A stretch of 64,000 bases of DNA from Prostheceraeus crozeri (GCA_907163375.1 CAJQUW010006146.1:434001-498000); one strand, 5' to 3'. Numbered from the stretch's first letter, positions 51,851 to 64,000 are shown. A program made the numbers and translations. Notes: generated by a model from the letters alone, not told the origin.

Positions 51851-53829
51851 ATAGGCACTGAGACCTCAGAAAATGAGAATGACAAACACAGGAAGAAATT
51901 CGTAATCACATTCGTTGAAGAATCAATACACAGTGCCGCACATGTATCTCTGCGATTTTTCCACCAAAGCAAAATATATGCCTTTATAGCATTTTTAGTC
52001 AACTATGGAAAAATCGGATGGTCATCTTGTACTTCACAGCACTACGCTTTCTTGACATCGCAAATAAGAGGAAGGCAGGCAGTGCGGAAAAATGCGGAAC
52101 ATTAGGAAGAAAGACGGAGCAAGTACCACTATAAAATACGACCTGGAATAAATTTCACTTCTCAGATTCAAACCTGACATTAAAATTGCATGCGATAATT
52201 CAACATTGAACTATTATCTTTGGTAGAAGAAATATAATTTCTTATCTTTAAAATCATTCTGAAAAGGAGGCTGTTTCCATGGACAATACGGAATACGATC
52301 ACATCGCAAAAGAGTATAATTGAATTTATTTGAAACAAGGTTGTATGGAATAGTTTATTTTATTAAAATCACTTTTATAGTCATGAATTTGTATTCCAGC
52401 AGTCATATCAATTATTAAGGGTAAATTTAATTATGAAGCGTAGGTTATTCAAATCTGGACAATTTTACACATCAAGAATTTTGTTGCATCGCCTTGCCCA
52501 TTAGAAGTGGTACTCTTGCAATCATTTGATTACTCAACAACCGAGCGGCTCACCAATTTAACCAATTAACAATAACTTCAACGAGCACAATATTCCTGGT
52601 TTGAAAACTCAACCTCATCATTCAAAACTCAAAATTAAAAGTTATTATTATAAAGTAACTGACTGAATTGGTTGACACGAATTATATGAATTCGAATTCA
52701 ATGCAAAAATCTGATTTTTCATAATTGATTGAGTTGATCTTAAAATCTCAGGGAAAGATTTCAGACAAGCTGTTCATACCTCCATGATTCACTGGGTAGC
52801 AATTGAAAATCTTGGCAAGTAAATCATGAAGAAAGAAATATCATTATCTGAGACAATATGTCGGAAAATAATAGATGAATGTCCGATTAAATTATTGACG
52901 AAGACACTGAATGCACTCATATCAATCACGAGGGACATAAAATGAAGATCTTGTCAACAGGAAGAGGTAACATTTGGGATTTGGGAAACAAATACGACTT
53001 CTGATCATGTTTCATACGCGCAAACTTATAGTCACTTTCCAATACTTGAATGAACGATGGATGAACTAGACAAGCCGGCCGAGGGACGAATGCATGATAA
53101 CGCCTGAAAACCAATCTGATATCCGATATAAAGCAGTCCTGACTCAGTTCGAAAGTAATTAAATCTCTACTCAAAGATAAATGCATTAACATCATAGTAT
53201 AAGTAGTGAATTGGTCGGATATGAAACATCTACGGGGACATGTGACTAGAGGGAATTAATTAAATTTATTGTTGTACTTCGCATATACAACATACTGCTC
53301 GACATCTTAATAAATTTGCATTTTCAAAAAGAAATAAAGATATTGGAGGAAGAAGCGAGTGGACTCTGGTTTGCTGCAGTGAATTCGGGCTGAATCAGGT
53401 GCAAAGTTTTCCAGAAACGCTACGTAACTTTCTTTGTGTTGATGTCACGGGTGAAAAAAAGTACCGTATCATAACTGCACACAGATAGCAGACTACGTGA
53501 CATCCGTCATTACATTGTAGGCTACAAGAATCACAAAATGTCAACTTTCATCGTGAATAAAGCTACACGTTAAGCTAGAAGGTTACCTACACACAAACAT
53601 TAATTTTGCTACATCCAAACTACTCTTCACCGGATCTAATTTTCATTTTACATAGGGGGCATGATGTGTGGAACTCTCCTATCCAATTGTCTGGCGGAAA
53701 ATAAAGTTAACCGCAGTCACCCAAAAGCTAATTTGATTTTTGATTCGATTATATTATGAGTAGCACTATCACAGAGGTTTCAAGGTCACTTTACAGAAGT
53801 TAGATAAACATTTAATTACATAAAAAATA

Positions 53830-54260
53830 TCAAAATGTGTCCGTCATAAAGAAATCCCTTGCAGCTTTACAGAAAGGACGTAAGGACTCTATGGGAGTAA
53901 CTGAGGAGGGCAATCGATTCCACATCCGGGCGGTTGATGCTGAAAGTGCTTCTTGGCAACTGTCTTTAGACGTAGCCATGGAACGCAGACTACTCTTGGG
54001 AGTGATTTTTTGGCTGTAGATCGCAGGCATAGGCGTTCGACACAGACATCAGTCGAAGAAGATAAGGTGGGGCCCAATCCCAATTGTTGAGACGTTTATA
54101 CACAAGGATGGCAAGGCATAGATCGCTGCGAGACCTAACGGATAGCCAGTAGCCACCTAAGATCTTGAAGCAGTGAGGTAATCTGAGCTGACCGTGGCGA
54201 ATTGACACACATATCGAACACTGATTGCGATCAAAGTAAACAATTTTTATCAAAAACCTT
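53830..54260 (-). pseudogene. CR1/L2-like LINE reverse transcriptase C-terminus
   Basis: Successive minus-strand frames read FKILGGYWLSVRSRSDLCLA, ILVYKRLNNWDWAPPYLLRLMS and, after frameshifts, ARMWNRLPSSVTPIESLRPF and CKAARDFFMTDTF. This is the standard end of CR1/L2-type LINE polyproteins (LPVxxRI, YKxLN, AP.YL, LWN.LP, F...L). The 3' boundary near 53830 is followed by A/T-rich sequence. Only the 3' end survives. Confidence 0.72.
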
Positions 54261-55059
54261 TTTGAAATATTTCTCTTATTTACATTGTTGGAGATCCAAA
54301 AGTAATCTTTCCATTATTAGGAAAATTTATTATCAATCGGCTAGGGCAGATTATGTTGAAAAGTTCCACTAATTAACAGTTTTCCACCAAAACAACATTT
54401 AAGGGAAATGCAACTTTGGTAGGTAGAGTCCTACAACCAGCAATGCATTCGAGAGTTGTGTAGACAGAAATACATAGATCAATCATGTGACCGCGAACCG
54501 AAGCTATGAAGTCCATTGATTTCTCTGACAACGACCTTTGACATATTTACGAGGAAATATGATTGGTCATATATCCATGTCTCCACATTATGAACATTCA
54601 TAATTTGAATTATATTTTTATTTATTCACATATGAACGAGTTGTGCTTGAAGGGCTGCGTTCATCCTATTTTTAGAATAATATATTCTGTCTAGATCATT
54701 CGGTCATTATCGTACGAATATGCTGGAAATATGAGAGCATTCGTGATTTTATCGAGTAAGACAACTATACAAAATACCACGTATTGGATAAATACTGATA
54801 TAATATTCTGATTAGAATCACTTGGAATTCGTGACTTTTGAATAGTAAGTAATTGGTAAACATGATCATTATTTGTCTTTTAGGGAACGTCCTTTTGAAT
54901 GTCAAAGAAGCTGAAAACATGCCTTTTCACACAACTTTTCTGCAATGCTACTAAACCATCCGAGCTCAGGCCATCCAAGATTCCAGTCCCTTTCCTGGTG
55001 TGAATAAAAAGATTTAACTTTCATGGATATAGTTTACTTCTTTTAGGAGTAAAATTCAT

Positions 55060-55370
55060 GTTTCAAAATTTTCTGGTGTAGAAATCGACCAAAAAATATT
55101 CTCTATTTGATTGGTCATTTCTTCTATAATGTTGAGACATGTTATACACGGATGAAAAGACGTAGATCGATGCACGATGAAAAGACGTAGTTCGATGCGC
55201 GACCTCACGGACAGCTGCCTAAGATCCTGAAATGGCGAGATGATGTGAGCTGACCGTGGCAAATTGATACACATATAAAAAACTAATCATTTGAACTTTT
55301 ATTGAAATGTTCCATTACTCTCAGTGATCAGAGTAAACAGTTTTTATCAAAAACCTGCAACTGACTAAAT
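55060..55370 (-). pseudogene. Second, more decayed CR1/L2-like LINE end of the same family
   Basis: The minus strand reads INLPRSAHIISPFQDLRQLS and VRSRIELRLFIVHRS, aligning with the copy at 53830-54260. Non-coding matches include gctgaccgtggc and cagagtaaacagtttttatc. An internal tandem duplication (two copies of gatgaaaagacgtag about 26 bp apart, 55152-55193) breaks the frame. Confidence 0.6.
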
Positions 55371-57018
55371 GCTTGGCTTTGCTTTTCAATATTATTAATT
55401 GTGTAAAACGGCTGGTGTTCATGTCCTCATAGTTCATTCCAAAATACACCAAAATATTGACATAGAAGCGGGTGGTGATTAATTATCACTGACGTAAAGG
55501 AAATTTATAAAATCGCTAATGTAAAGCACAATGCACAGCTGTGTAGAAAGTTTTGAAATCCCTTGATTTAACAAGGCATCGCATGCGTGAAGTGAAATTG
55601 CTAGATTAGCCTAGGCTCCCTGAGGTGAGAGCGAACCTTGTGTCATACCACGACAGACTGCATAGTCACCCCAACGGCTGCTGAGACAATAGTAATTACA
55701 TAATCATGTAATTGAACCAGAAACTTCATGTCAAAAGTAAGGAGAGATTTACAAAAACCAATCATTAGTTTCCCTGTGTTTCAACTCAACAGCGAAGTAC
55801 TTTGTTAAACAAGCGAGAACGTCGGCTACAAACAGTAATAACAATGTGTAACCATTGAGCTTAAGACTAGCATCAAGGCGACAAGTAATCGCCATCAACC
55901 GATGAGAATCTACGATAACGAATGAAGTAAATACGGTGATCTGATTAAGGTCGAGCTGTGTATCAAAAGAAGACTAGACAGCGCCTTTCAACGTGAGTGA
56001 TTTTTAAGTAAATTGACTCGTTCATACATCATAGCAAGGCTCACGTAAGTAAGTTCAAGGCCGAGGTACTTGAAAATGCTGTACACAAACAGTGGCAGCT
56101 CTATTCTCCTGACAATTCGATATTTTCAAATTAAATGCAGAAAATCGAATGAAGATTCTTTGGCTGTCAGTGATTATTTGTACAATCTAGAAATAGCCTA
56201 TTTGATCAGATAAGACGATAGAATCAGCTCGTTATTTGCGCAATTAATTTCAAAGCTTATTTCAAGCTTTAGTCAGACATCAAAAATTCCTGACACGCTG
56301 CAAAAAAAGATGAAATTTACTATACTGAGCAATAAACAAACTCTATCATACTGGCTCACATCTAATTATGATACCTACATAAAGGAAATTTCAGGATCAA
56401 TTTTTGATGTAGGTCAATTCAATTAATTCTGTTATGAGTTGAGTGAGGTAAACCTCAAATATTTCAGACATTTACACACAGACTTAAAATTTACAAAAGT
56501 CTCATAACTTTGGAATATTTTTTTAAATTATCAATGGTTTTTTATCATTATCGCTTTTCTGTGATTTTTCAAATGCAAATACTTTGCAGCATTCAAGAAT
56601 ATCTTGATTTGCTGAAACAACATCTACCCGATTCTTGTTTTCAAATAAGAGCTAATAATTTAGGCACCTTTCCTGTTCCTGATTCGTTCCTGATTAGCTA
56701 ATAATAATCATACAGATATTCAAAGAAATGATCTGAAAGGTAGTCATGAAAAAGCTAAATTGCATCATTACTATCAATACACGAACTCTCTTGAAAGCAC
56801 CTTTTCCAACAGCGTCTTAACTTCGGATGAGTGCATCAGCGTTTCAGTATCGAGTCGACTTTTCCCTCACCAAAATTTTATGTCACATTAATCGTGCGTG
56901 GGAGGAAAGGAAACTAATATAGTGAAATTTTCAATCCTTAAAAATTGGTTTTAAATTCTCTTATTTGCTACTGCATAATTCTGTCACAAACGATCACCAT
57001 CTACCTTGCTGAAATATA

Positions 57019-58001
57019 CCGTATTTCCTCTAATACCGCTTCCTCTTCTTCCGCGGCGTTTATTTACAATCACCAACTTTAAAGTGCGGCGCTTAATAGA
57101 GGGCGGCGTTTATTAAAATGTACGATTTCCCAAAACAACAATAATTGCACATGACCTTTTCGGATAAGTGTCAACAACAGCTGAAAACTCATCAAGTATT
57201 CCTCTTACTGTATTAACAATTTATTCATTACCGACAAGGCGTGGTGGCTTCGATGCTGATTGAACACACGGTGGGACTAATTTCTTTGAATTACCGGTGT
57301 AGTGATTTTATTTGCTATTTCCTTCCCACGGTCACTTGAAGACGAGACTCACACAAAACTTGAGCTTGATGGGTCATGACATGACTCAATGCTCGCCGCT
57401 ACAGGCAGCTCTAATAATTTGCCGAAACTGAATCTGATGTTGATGGCGATGTGAAATTGGACATATAGAAGATAATCAACTATCGAAATGGTTTGAGTGT
57501 GAGGTTGAGTGTGAACCTCTTATTATGTGACTTCTTTTATCGTAAGATGAATTTAGTATACATAAAAAGTATATATATATATATATAAACTTTCTTTATC
57601 CACGTGGTCTCCGTGACACAGTGATTAAGTGCTTGGAATAGCGATCTTTTGGTCCAGAGGTCGAGCCCCGAAGGTTGTCATTGGAAGTCGGCAGGAAGGG
57701 CATCCGGACTAAAAGTATTGCCAACGCTTCATAAGTCTGACTATGTCAGCACCGTCCAAGCTCCAAGTATGGGGAGTAGTGACGTATAAGCTTCATTTTT
57801 TTTATCGTAAGGGAGACTGAAATCAGAGCAACATCATTAAGCATTCCAGTGACCTTTGTGACTAAATCCTTGATTTTCAGCTAAATAAACGAGATATGCA
57901 CTACATTTAGTTATTCTCTTCTTAATTTTCTTGATGTCAGAGGTGCGGCGTTTATGTAAATAATAACCCCTCAGCTGTGACGCTAATTAGAGGATATACG
58001 G
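57019..58001. mobile_element. MITE with CCGTATTTCCTCTAAT termini and TA duplication
   Basis: The left end is CCGTATTTCCTCTAAT and the reverse complement of the right end is CCGTATATCCTCTAAT. The dinucleotide ta lies on both sides (57017-57018 and 58002-58003), as for Tc1/mariner/pogo-type elements. The word gcggcgtttat occurs at 57053-57063, 57103-57113 and 57945-57955. No transposase is encoded. A SINE is nested inside. Confidence 0.75.
57604..57805 (+). repeat. tRNA-derived SINE, well-preserved copy nested in a MITE
   Basis: The head gtggtctccgtgacacagtg contains an A-box-like tgacacagtgattaagtgc and the B box ggtcgagcccc. The body has gtcattggaagtcggcagg, catccggactaaaag, and ctatgtcagcaccgtccaag, ending in a T-rich tail. 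The 12-mer ttttatcgtaag occurs at 57535-57546 and 57800-57811, a target duplication. The 57 bases between the left repeat and the SINE head include (TA)n at about 57570-57587, so the microsatellite was either part of the inserted unit or expanded later. Confidence 0.8.
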
Positions 58002-58987
58002 TAGTCAGATTTCATAGACAAAAGAGATGTCTTGGATGAGTCTTGCCCTGTCATCCATCCATCATTTGGCAGTTGGGTCGAAAAGTGTTGCACCAGTATT
58101 AAATTTAATGTACATACTGACACTCTTAGTTAGCCTCTCAGCATTTTTACATATAGACACTATTAGTTGGCCTCCCAGCATTTTGTCCGGGAAGCCTAAG
58201 AAAGTTGTGGGTTTCGAAATATACATCTTATTTGCGCATTGTGGATGCACTCTTTTATATGGTCGCAAAACAGGTATATGCATCAACTGTTGATGAGAAA
58301 TACATGCTTCGATGTCCATGCTTCGCGAGTGATTTGCCTTGCAAAGCCGATTGAAAATGTAGACGAGACAAAAAATGTCACGATACTTTACTGCTTAAGC
58401 TCAATGTTTCACCTCAATATTTCCGTTGACCAGTAAAGCACGTGTCTGTTATGATGATTTCTACTGAACTCCATCAAACGTTTCGTTTTGATGAGCATAA
58501 TCGAACCGCTTCGACATGACGGACATTTCATTTTTGACATAATTTATCTCTTTTTAGATATTTGGCAATACCTTTTATCTCGTAATATCTTTCTCCCTTT
58601 ATGGGAAGACGTTTCAATGTAAGTAGGAAATGCTATTGAGACGTCTTTAGCACAAAAGAAGAAAATTATATCACGCAATTTTTCCTTTTTCGATCTTCTA
58701 GGAAATATCACACAAAATATTCACTTTCAAAGAATTCAAATAAGGCCTGAAAATAAGGGCCCGCCAGTTTCAGCAACAATGGTTGCTGGGTTTGTGATGA
58801 TTGACATAGATATACGGATAACGCAAATTAAGTTCAGATGGACACCAGCAACCTATCTTCCGGACTGCAAATCGTGTGACCAGAACTCGAACAAAAAATC
58901 AGCTAGGAAGCAAGTGTTCTATCCAAAATGTCAGAGCGCTACAATTTCGGTCGGGAAGACAGGGTGCTAGCGTCCATTTGGACTTAT

Positions 58988-59189
58988 AAAAAATGATGGT
59001 TTAAGGTCACTACTACCCTATACTGGGGCCTTCGACGGCGCTGATATTCTCAGAATTCTATATGGAGCGCTGTGATCTTTTAGCCCAGAAGGTCTTCCTG
59101 GCGACTTCCAATTGCACTTTCGGGGCTTGTCCAATGGAAAGAATGATCCCTAAGCCAAGCACTTAGCCACTGTGCCACGGAGATCACAA
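58988..59189 (-). repeat. tRNA-derived SINE with 9-bp target duplication
   Basis: Minus-strand head GTGATCTCCGTGGCACAGTG, A box TGGCACAGTGGCTAAGTGC, B-box region GGACAAGCCCCG, body CAATTGGAAGTCGCCAGGAA and CTGGGCTAAAAGATCACAGC, 3' part CAGTATAGGGTAGTAGTGAC and AACCATCATTTTTT. The nonamer tggacttat flanks it at 58979-58987 and 59190-59198. This exact duplication fixes both boundaries and defines the family length at about 200 bp. Confidence 0.85.
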
Positions 59190-61286
59190 TGGACTTATTC
59201 TGTTTCATATCGATGTCAATTACTTCCTAACTGCTTTCAACGATCTTTACAACTTACATAATTCTTAATCCTCATAACAGAACAAAAAATATAAAAATTA
59301 CAGCAAGGCAGCAGTGAAATGTACGCACGCAATTTTTTCTCTCTACGCTAAATACAAGTCTACATTGCTTTGTGGCCGACTTGCCAACTTCAGATTTGAT
59401 CAATTGACAAGGGATTCATGATAATTGAAAGAAATTACTCTTCCAGTCATTCGCATGACACTACAACGGCGATATCACAGCCAGCGCATTAACACAGTCT
59501 AAGTAATAGTGCACCAACTGTGACGTCCATCAAAAATACGAATGTCAGATAAGTGGCAGTTCCCAGACGTTTATCACACAGTGCTAAATTATAGAAATGT
59601 ATTGCTTTGAATATTCACTAATAGAATCACTAAGTATTTTCACCCTGAAATGCTGAAGAATCGACTGACATCAATTTCGTATACATGTAATTCTATCATG
59701 TTCCTTAGATTTCATGAGTGTGTGAGCACATTTCTCTCCGTATTGTGTGATATGAAAGATTTCCATATCCACGCGTATTTGTCGACATGGTAATTTTCAA
59801 TTACGAGTATTAAGAGACTCATAAAAAGAATGCTTCAGAATAAAGAACAAAAGCGCTTTTGTCGCATGGAGTTATGCCATGAATCACTGGCTAATGACAT
59901 GAACTACCAGGAATAGCTATCAGTAGGCAGGAAGTTCGAGTTTAACTCCAAACAGATGGGCAAGAAATTATATGGGGTTCTTAGAAGGATTGTAGTCCTT
60001 AGAAACTGGGTATTCTCTTCCTCCGATTACCGTACGGTACCACAAGTACAATGGTGTGAGGTCTGATTCGAGTTAAATTTAAAAACTTACACGAGAAATG
60101 AAAGGATAATATAACTAATTGTTGACAGGGGTTCGATAATCGGCTCGACGATGAATACCTGCCTGGAATGCGTCAAGCAGTGACTAGGTTTGTCAATTTC
60201 ACATAATGGAAAACTTTTACGCAGGTTATACGAAAAAGCGTCCTCCACGATGAAATAATTTATGTAAATTATCTAAAATTTAATGTATTCTGGTCTTGAG
60301 CTTACAACGGTGATGCGTTAATTTCAATTACTGGTACAGCAAGAGCGGCAATACATTTGCTGAAACATTACCTGAACTGACATTAAGGTTCGTGAGACCA
60401 TGCAACATTTCTGTCTCTTTGTGGCTTTGTATGAAGACTTTTGCTTCACACCTAAAATGACATTACGTAGATATAGCACTAACTTATCCACTGGAATGTA
60501 TTTACACAATTGAACAAGTGGGGCTTCATTCAAACAGGTACATGCTTGAGTTGGACCTGTCATCTATCCCAACTTTGAAATCGATGATTTAAAAAAGGAT
60601 AAAGCATAAACCTCTATATTGGATCAAGGCACACAAAAAGTCACAATAAAGCGAAAGTCTGACAAGCGCTCCGACTATCAAAGTAGATGACTCGGCCCAT
60701 CCGAGACTCCAATAATGAAAGCAGAATCAGAGAAAATTTTACTCCATTTCAGTAATATCCGGTGTCTATTTTACAAATTTCTATTACTAAGAATGATTTA
60801 TCATTATCAATTTCATTCATTCGTTTTGCTATCTGCCAACCTATGAATTGTAGAAACTGTCAAGATTTTCATTTGTGACCGGTTCATTCACAAGAATATT
60901 CTCTCATTTTGCCCTCGCAGTGCCCCGAAATCCATTCCATCCCACCTAGGAAACTTAATTATTTTACTCAAATGTTAGTAGAACATTCAATGAAAAAATC
61001 AATCGAACGGAAATAAAGGAGAGAAATTCACCGAGATAAGTTGAATTGATGGTGTAGAACGTTATTGCAAAGACTGATGTATTATGATAGCATCACTTTT
61101 CCCAGCGCTCAGAATCATGACCTTGCATGAAGGTGAGTGTAATTTATAAATTTGGAAATTTAGCGATAAGACTAAGATGTCTTATTTTGGATGTCGATGA
61201 CATTAAATTACATGTTTAAAGAATTGATTGACCAGGCTATTGTTCATGCTATCTAAAAAGCCCATCAATATTATATTTTACAAATA

Positions 61287-61594
61287 CAGGGTTGACCATA
61301 AGTCGCACCGAAGTTCATTGTCACTTTTTGTGCAACCATCACAAGTTTGGTTAAATAATTCAGTACTATTATGTGCACAATGAAGGGAGGTTTTATTGGA
61401 AGGACCTATATTTATGTCCGTTTTTTCAAAACTTGTTGAATAGAATGTATTTTAAGGATTCTGAAATTTAACTATTTCAAGATTTTTTCTATATTCGTTC
61501 TACAAACTTTTCTATTTTTCTACAAATTCGTTCGGACTGGAAGACTCAAGAAAAAATCGAATATGAAATTCAGTGTGACTTTTAGCCAACCCTG
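61287..61594. mobile_element. Mariner-like MITE (308 bp) next to the syntrophin PH-exon donor
   Basis: The left terminus CAGGGTTGACCATAAGTCGC matches the reverse-complemented right terminus CAGGGTTGGCTAAAAGTCAC at 16 of 20 positions. TA dinucleotides flank both ends (61285-61286 and 61595-61596). No coding capacity. The right end is 30 bp from the donor GT at 61625-61624, inside the intron. Confidence 0.78.
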
Positions 61595-61625
61595 TACGTT
61601 ATCGAGTACGTTATCTATGGCCTAC

Positions 61626-62048
61626 CTGTTCGCATAGCCAGCCCAGATGTTTCAGTTCTTGGTTAGCCGGAAGGAGACGGTTGAGTTCTTGCAAGCATGT
61701 TTGGTTGAGAACAGCTATCTGTTGATTGATAGAAGAGAACCACGCAATGGCATGGTCTCTGTCCTGACACCTCAGCACGCACGAACGTCGGCCGTCAGGA
61801 CTGTGTACTTCGAAACAACGTTCGTTAGGATCCACCACAGTGAGATTACGACAAAGGAAGCAGAGACGTAATGGCCATAGACCAGTCTGAGGTAGACCGC
61901 TGTTTGATATGTTGGCATTGACACCAAGACCATGGGAAATATCTCCACCAGATCCCGTACCGTTACCCGCTCCGAGCATGACAGGGGAAGAAGTTGGGGT
62001 AGTGAGAGATTTTCGGAAGTACGGAGTCACTTCACGAAGATAACGAAC
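61626..62048 (-). CDS. Syntrophin exon: C-terminal half of PH1 and start of PH2 (partial gene)
   Basis: This exon encodes 141 residues of a syntrophin, a cytoplasmic adaptor that binds dystrophin-type proteins at the membrane. It reads VRYLREVTPYFRKS, then a Gly/Ser/Asn-rich loop (about residues 20-47), then the PH1b core with LRLCFLCRNLTVVDP, the HSPDGRR turn and the AWFSSINQQ helix, and ends at HLGWLCEQ, where PH2 begins. In syntrophins PH1 is split by a PDZ domain; the PH1a and PDZ parts are not in this window and must lie to the right. The acceptor is tttacag before 62048 and the donor is CAG|GTAGGC after 61626. Both boundaries are phase 0, and 423 bp is exactly 141 codons. The exon joins in frame to 49826. 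Alpha/beta-type is more likely than gamma-type by similarity; the paralogue is not resolved. Confidence 0.93.
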
Positions 62049-64000
62049 CTGTAAATTCCATCAACATGTTGAAAAACTTGTATTTAACAAATCATTTCAT
62101 TAGGTTATCATATGTTAACGCTATCTTTTGAATTTAAGATCGTATGTTATGCGAGAAATATCAGCTACGATAGATTAGACACTGTGTCAAAGCCGTCATC
62201 TAGATGTGTCAAGTATAAAACTTAATCTTCCAAGACAGTCGCATCATCTGGAAAGCAAAACATGAAACCTGAAAACCACGAATCTGTATACATACTGATC
62301 ACTGTTTGCAAACGCGAGTTGATCGTTTATTCTTACGATTCAACATAAGTTTCAGATTATCAGCAGTCATCGCCATAGCTTCATCCCAGACGTGCACTGA
62401 GAAAATTGAGGAATTATTTATGATATCTCATCTGTATGAACAGCATTATGATGTCAATATACAATGCTGCGATAATTTTAAAAAATGTGAACAGCAATGC
62501 ATTGTTGTTATTGCAGTAAGACATGCGACGCTCATGTCCTTTGAAGCGCAAATGAAGTAGTTGACAAGTTTAGCAATAAAACTTTGACTTTCACCAAGTT
62601 CCTTAGAGAAACAAATATTGTATTCGACAACTGAAATGATGAATTGCCTCAAGTAGGTTTCAATCATTGAAATTCAATGTAAGTTGCTTAAACATGTGAA
62701 AGCTTTCATCTCGACTTGTACCAGCATTACGAGCCTGTCATAATTTCCGCTACTCGTACAATACTCGAAGATATCATCTTCGACATAATGACTACACGTT
62801 TCAAAAAAGAAACAGTTATTGTAGCCTTCCAAGATGATACGGCAATACTACATCAACATGACAGCCCACAATTTTCCTGTTAAACGATCGGAAAATCTGG
62901 CAATCTTAACACATGAGTCAGTTCAGTTTCTTATGATTTTGAGTGCTATGAAAGCTTACGTTGGGTGTGGCTATCGCAAAATCTCTATCAACACCAATGA
63001 TAAATTGCACACCTGCAGGGCTAATGCGCTACCTAATGGCGTTATCACAAAAACTGAAGTACAGATTGTGTTTGTTTTTCTGTACACCATGCTGAATGAC
63101 AGAAATAATTGAAAATCAATCTTTGATTTGAACAGCATCAGAAACATAACTAGGATTTCTCATTTCAATATGCAGTCCGAAGTGGAGTTCCTTCAACGGA
63201 GCGATTCTAAAAACGACAAGATAGTGGGCGGATCACGTGTCAACAGAAGATCTTCCTTAACGAGTTGATATCCTTAAGTTCATTGCACTTCTGCAAAACA
63301 TATGAACACAGAGCCTTTCCCTATATTATGTCACCCCTGTGTGGGTTCTACATGCACATAAGTTCTGACCAAAACGAAGAAACACGTGCAAATTATGAGA
63401 AATATTTCCGCAATTTTTTCTAATCAATAACTTCTAGATTTCATGCAACCAAGCGTTGCTTCCATGGTTGAAAAGTATCTAGAGAACCAATTTAGAAGAC
63501 TGAATGTATCTATAAGATAAAGAAAGCCGCGTTCTAATGGGTACATTCTCCTGACCAAGCTGATCTCAAAGACGAGATTCATCGACTTCTACAGTTTGTA
63601 CCACATTATTAGTACCTTATTTTTCGTATTTCAGCTCTAAAAAATAATTTCAATCTGGTTTGATGATGGATACATTCAAATTGCTCCTTTAACATCAAGG
63701 CATCTATTCATAGCTGAAATATGTCTAGCTTGCATGTAGTGTGCGGTGTACAGCGAAACTACTCATAGCGTTATTTACCCCATGTGGTTTTGGCCAATTT
63801 TTGCTTTTGATGAGTTCTTGCTTACATTTTTACCGCTCGAAAATAGCCCTTGATGTTCAGAATGAGCTAAAACAACTCGGATGATTCTTACTAATGTCGC
63901 ATTAGTCATTATTTGTAGAGAAATGAGCTGTTGTCATATTATTAGTCACTTTAGCTTCTAGCATGGCTTCAGTCAATTGTGTGGTAAACTGATACACCTG
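62049..64000 (-). other. Intron upstream of the PH1b exon; nothing recognised
   Basis: This sequence lies upstream, in transcript sense, of the first visible syntrophin exon and starts at its acceptor. I looked for a preceding PDZ or PH1a exon on the minus strand and found none. The small frames here show no family resemblance. The preceding exon is therefore inferred to lie beyond 64000. Confidence 0.6.

Larger units (their letters stand above)
49827..61625 (-). other. Intron between the PH1b and PH2 exons of syntrophin (about 11.8 kb)
   Basis: This intron is bounded by GTAGGC on the right and ttttctcag on the left (minus strand). It contains two diverged CR1/L2-like LINE ends, a MITE with a nested SINE, a second SINE, and a mariner-like MITE next to the donor. 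Stretches at 49830-50690, 51860-53820, 54260-55050, 55375-57015, 58004-58975 and 59200-61280 contain only short unsupported frames. Two short coding-like patches, at about 50700-50985 and 51640-51850, are described separately. Confidence 0.85.

Noticed and set aside
1-64000. CRISPR arrays, operons or bacterial features
   Set aside because: No regularly spaced direct repeats and no bacterial gene organisation; spliced syntrophin shows the DNA is animal.

Overview
The window is AT-rich animal genomic DNA that is almost entirely non-coding. The only host gene I can support is a syntrophin, a protein family restricted to metazoans. Its last three exons lie on the minus strand at 62048-61626, 49826-49607 and 28749-28340, separated by introns of about 11.8 kb and 20.9 kb. 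The splice phases (0, then 1) join exactly. The exons encode the second half of PH1, PH2 and the C-terminal SU domain; the PH1a/PDZ exons must lie beyond the right edge. Large introns and this mix of transposons suggest a bilaterian invertebrate, probably not an insect or nematode with a compact genome. I cannot name the species.

Layout. 1-28339 is the flank downstream of the gene. It holds the end of a hAT-like repeat (1-133), a decayed hAT transposon (7453-10951), a second hAT element with an exact 8-bp target duplication (14121-16734), a PIF/Harbinger-type element carrying a broken MADF-domain exon (17769-19141), and copies of a tRNA-derived SINE. 28340-49826 contains the last exon, the long last intron and the middle exon. 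The intron carries a LINE 3' end (28922-29110), a Penelope-like relic with a GIY-YIG motif (about 31764-31985), a head-to-head pair of Penelope-like elements (33893-36723), SINEs, and an RTE-type LINE fragment (47474-48247). 49827-62048 is the next intron and exon. This intron holds two CR1/L2-like LINE relics, a MITE with a SINE nested in it, another SINE with target duplication, and a small mariner-like MITE ending 30 bp from the PH-exon splice donor. 62049-64000 is intron with nothing recognised.

The most notable structure is the Penelope pair. Two copies, each 1.39 kb and about 99% identical, are inverted around a 52-bp spacer with 5' ends inward and 3' ends outward. A 13-bp direct repeat bounds the whole unit. 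This suggests a single insertion event in which both target ends primed reverse transcription. Because it lies in a transcribed intron, the pre-mRNA could form a very long hairpin. No operons, CRISPR arrays, intact tRNA or rRNA genes were seen, and no transposon here looks autonomous.
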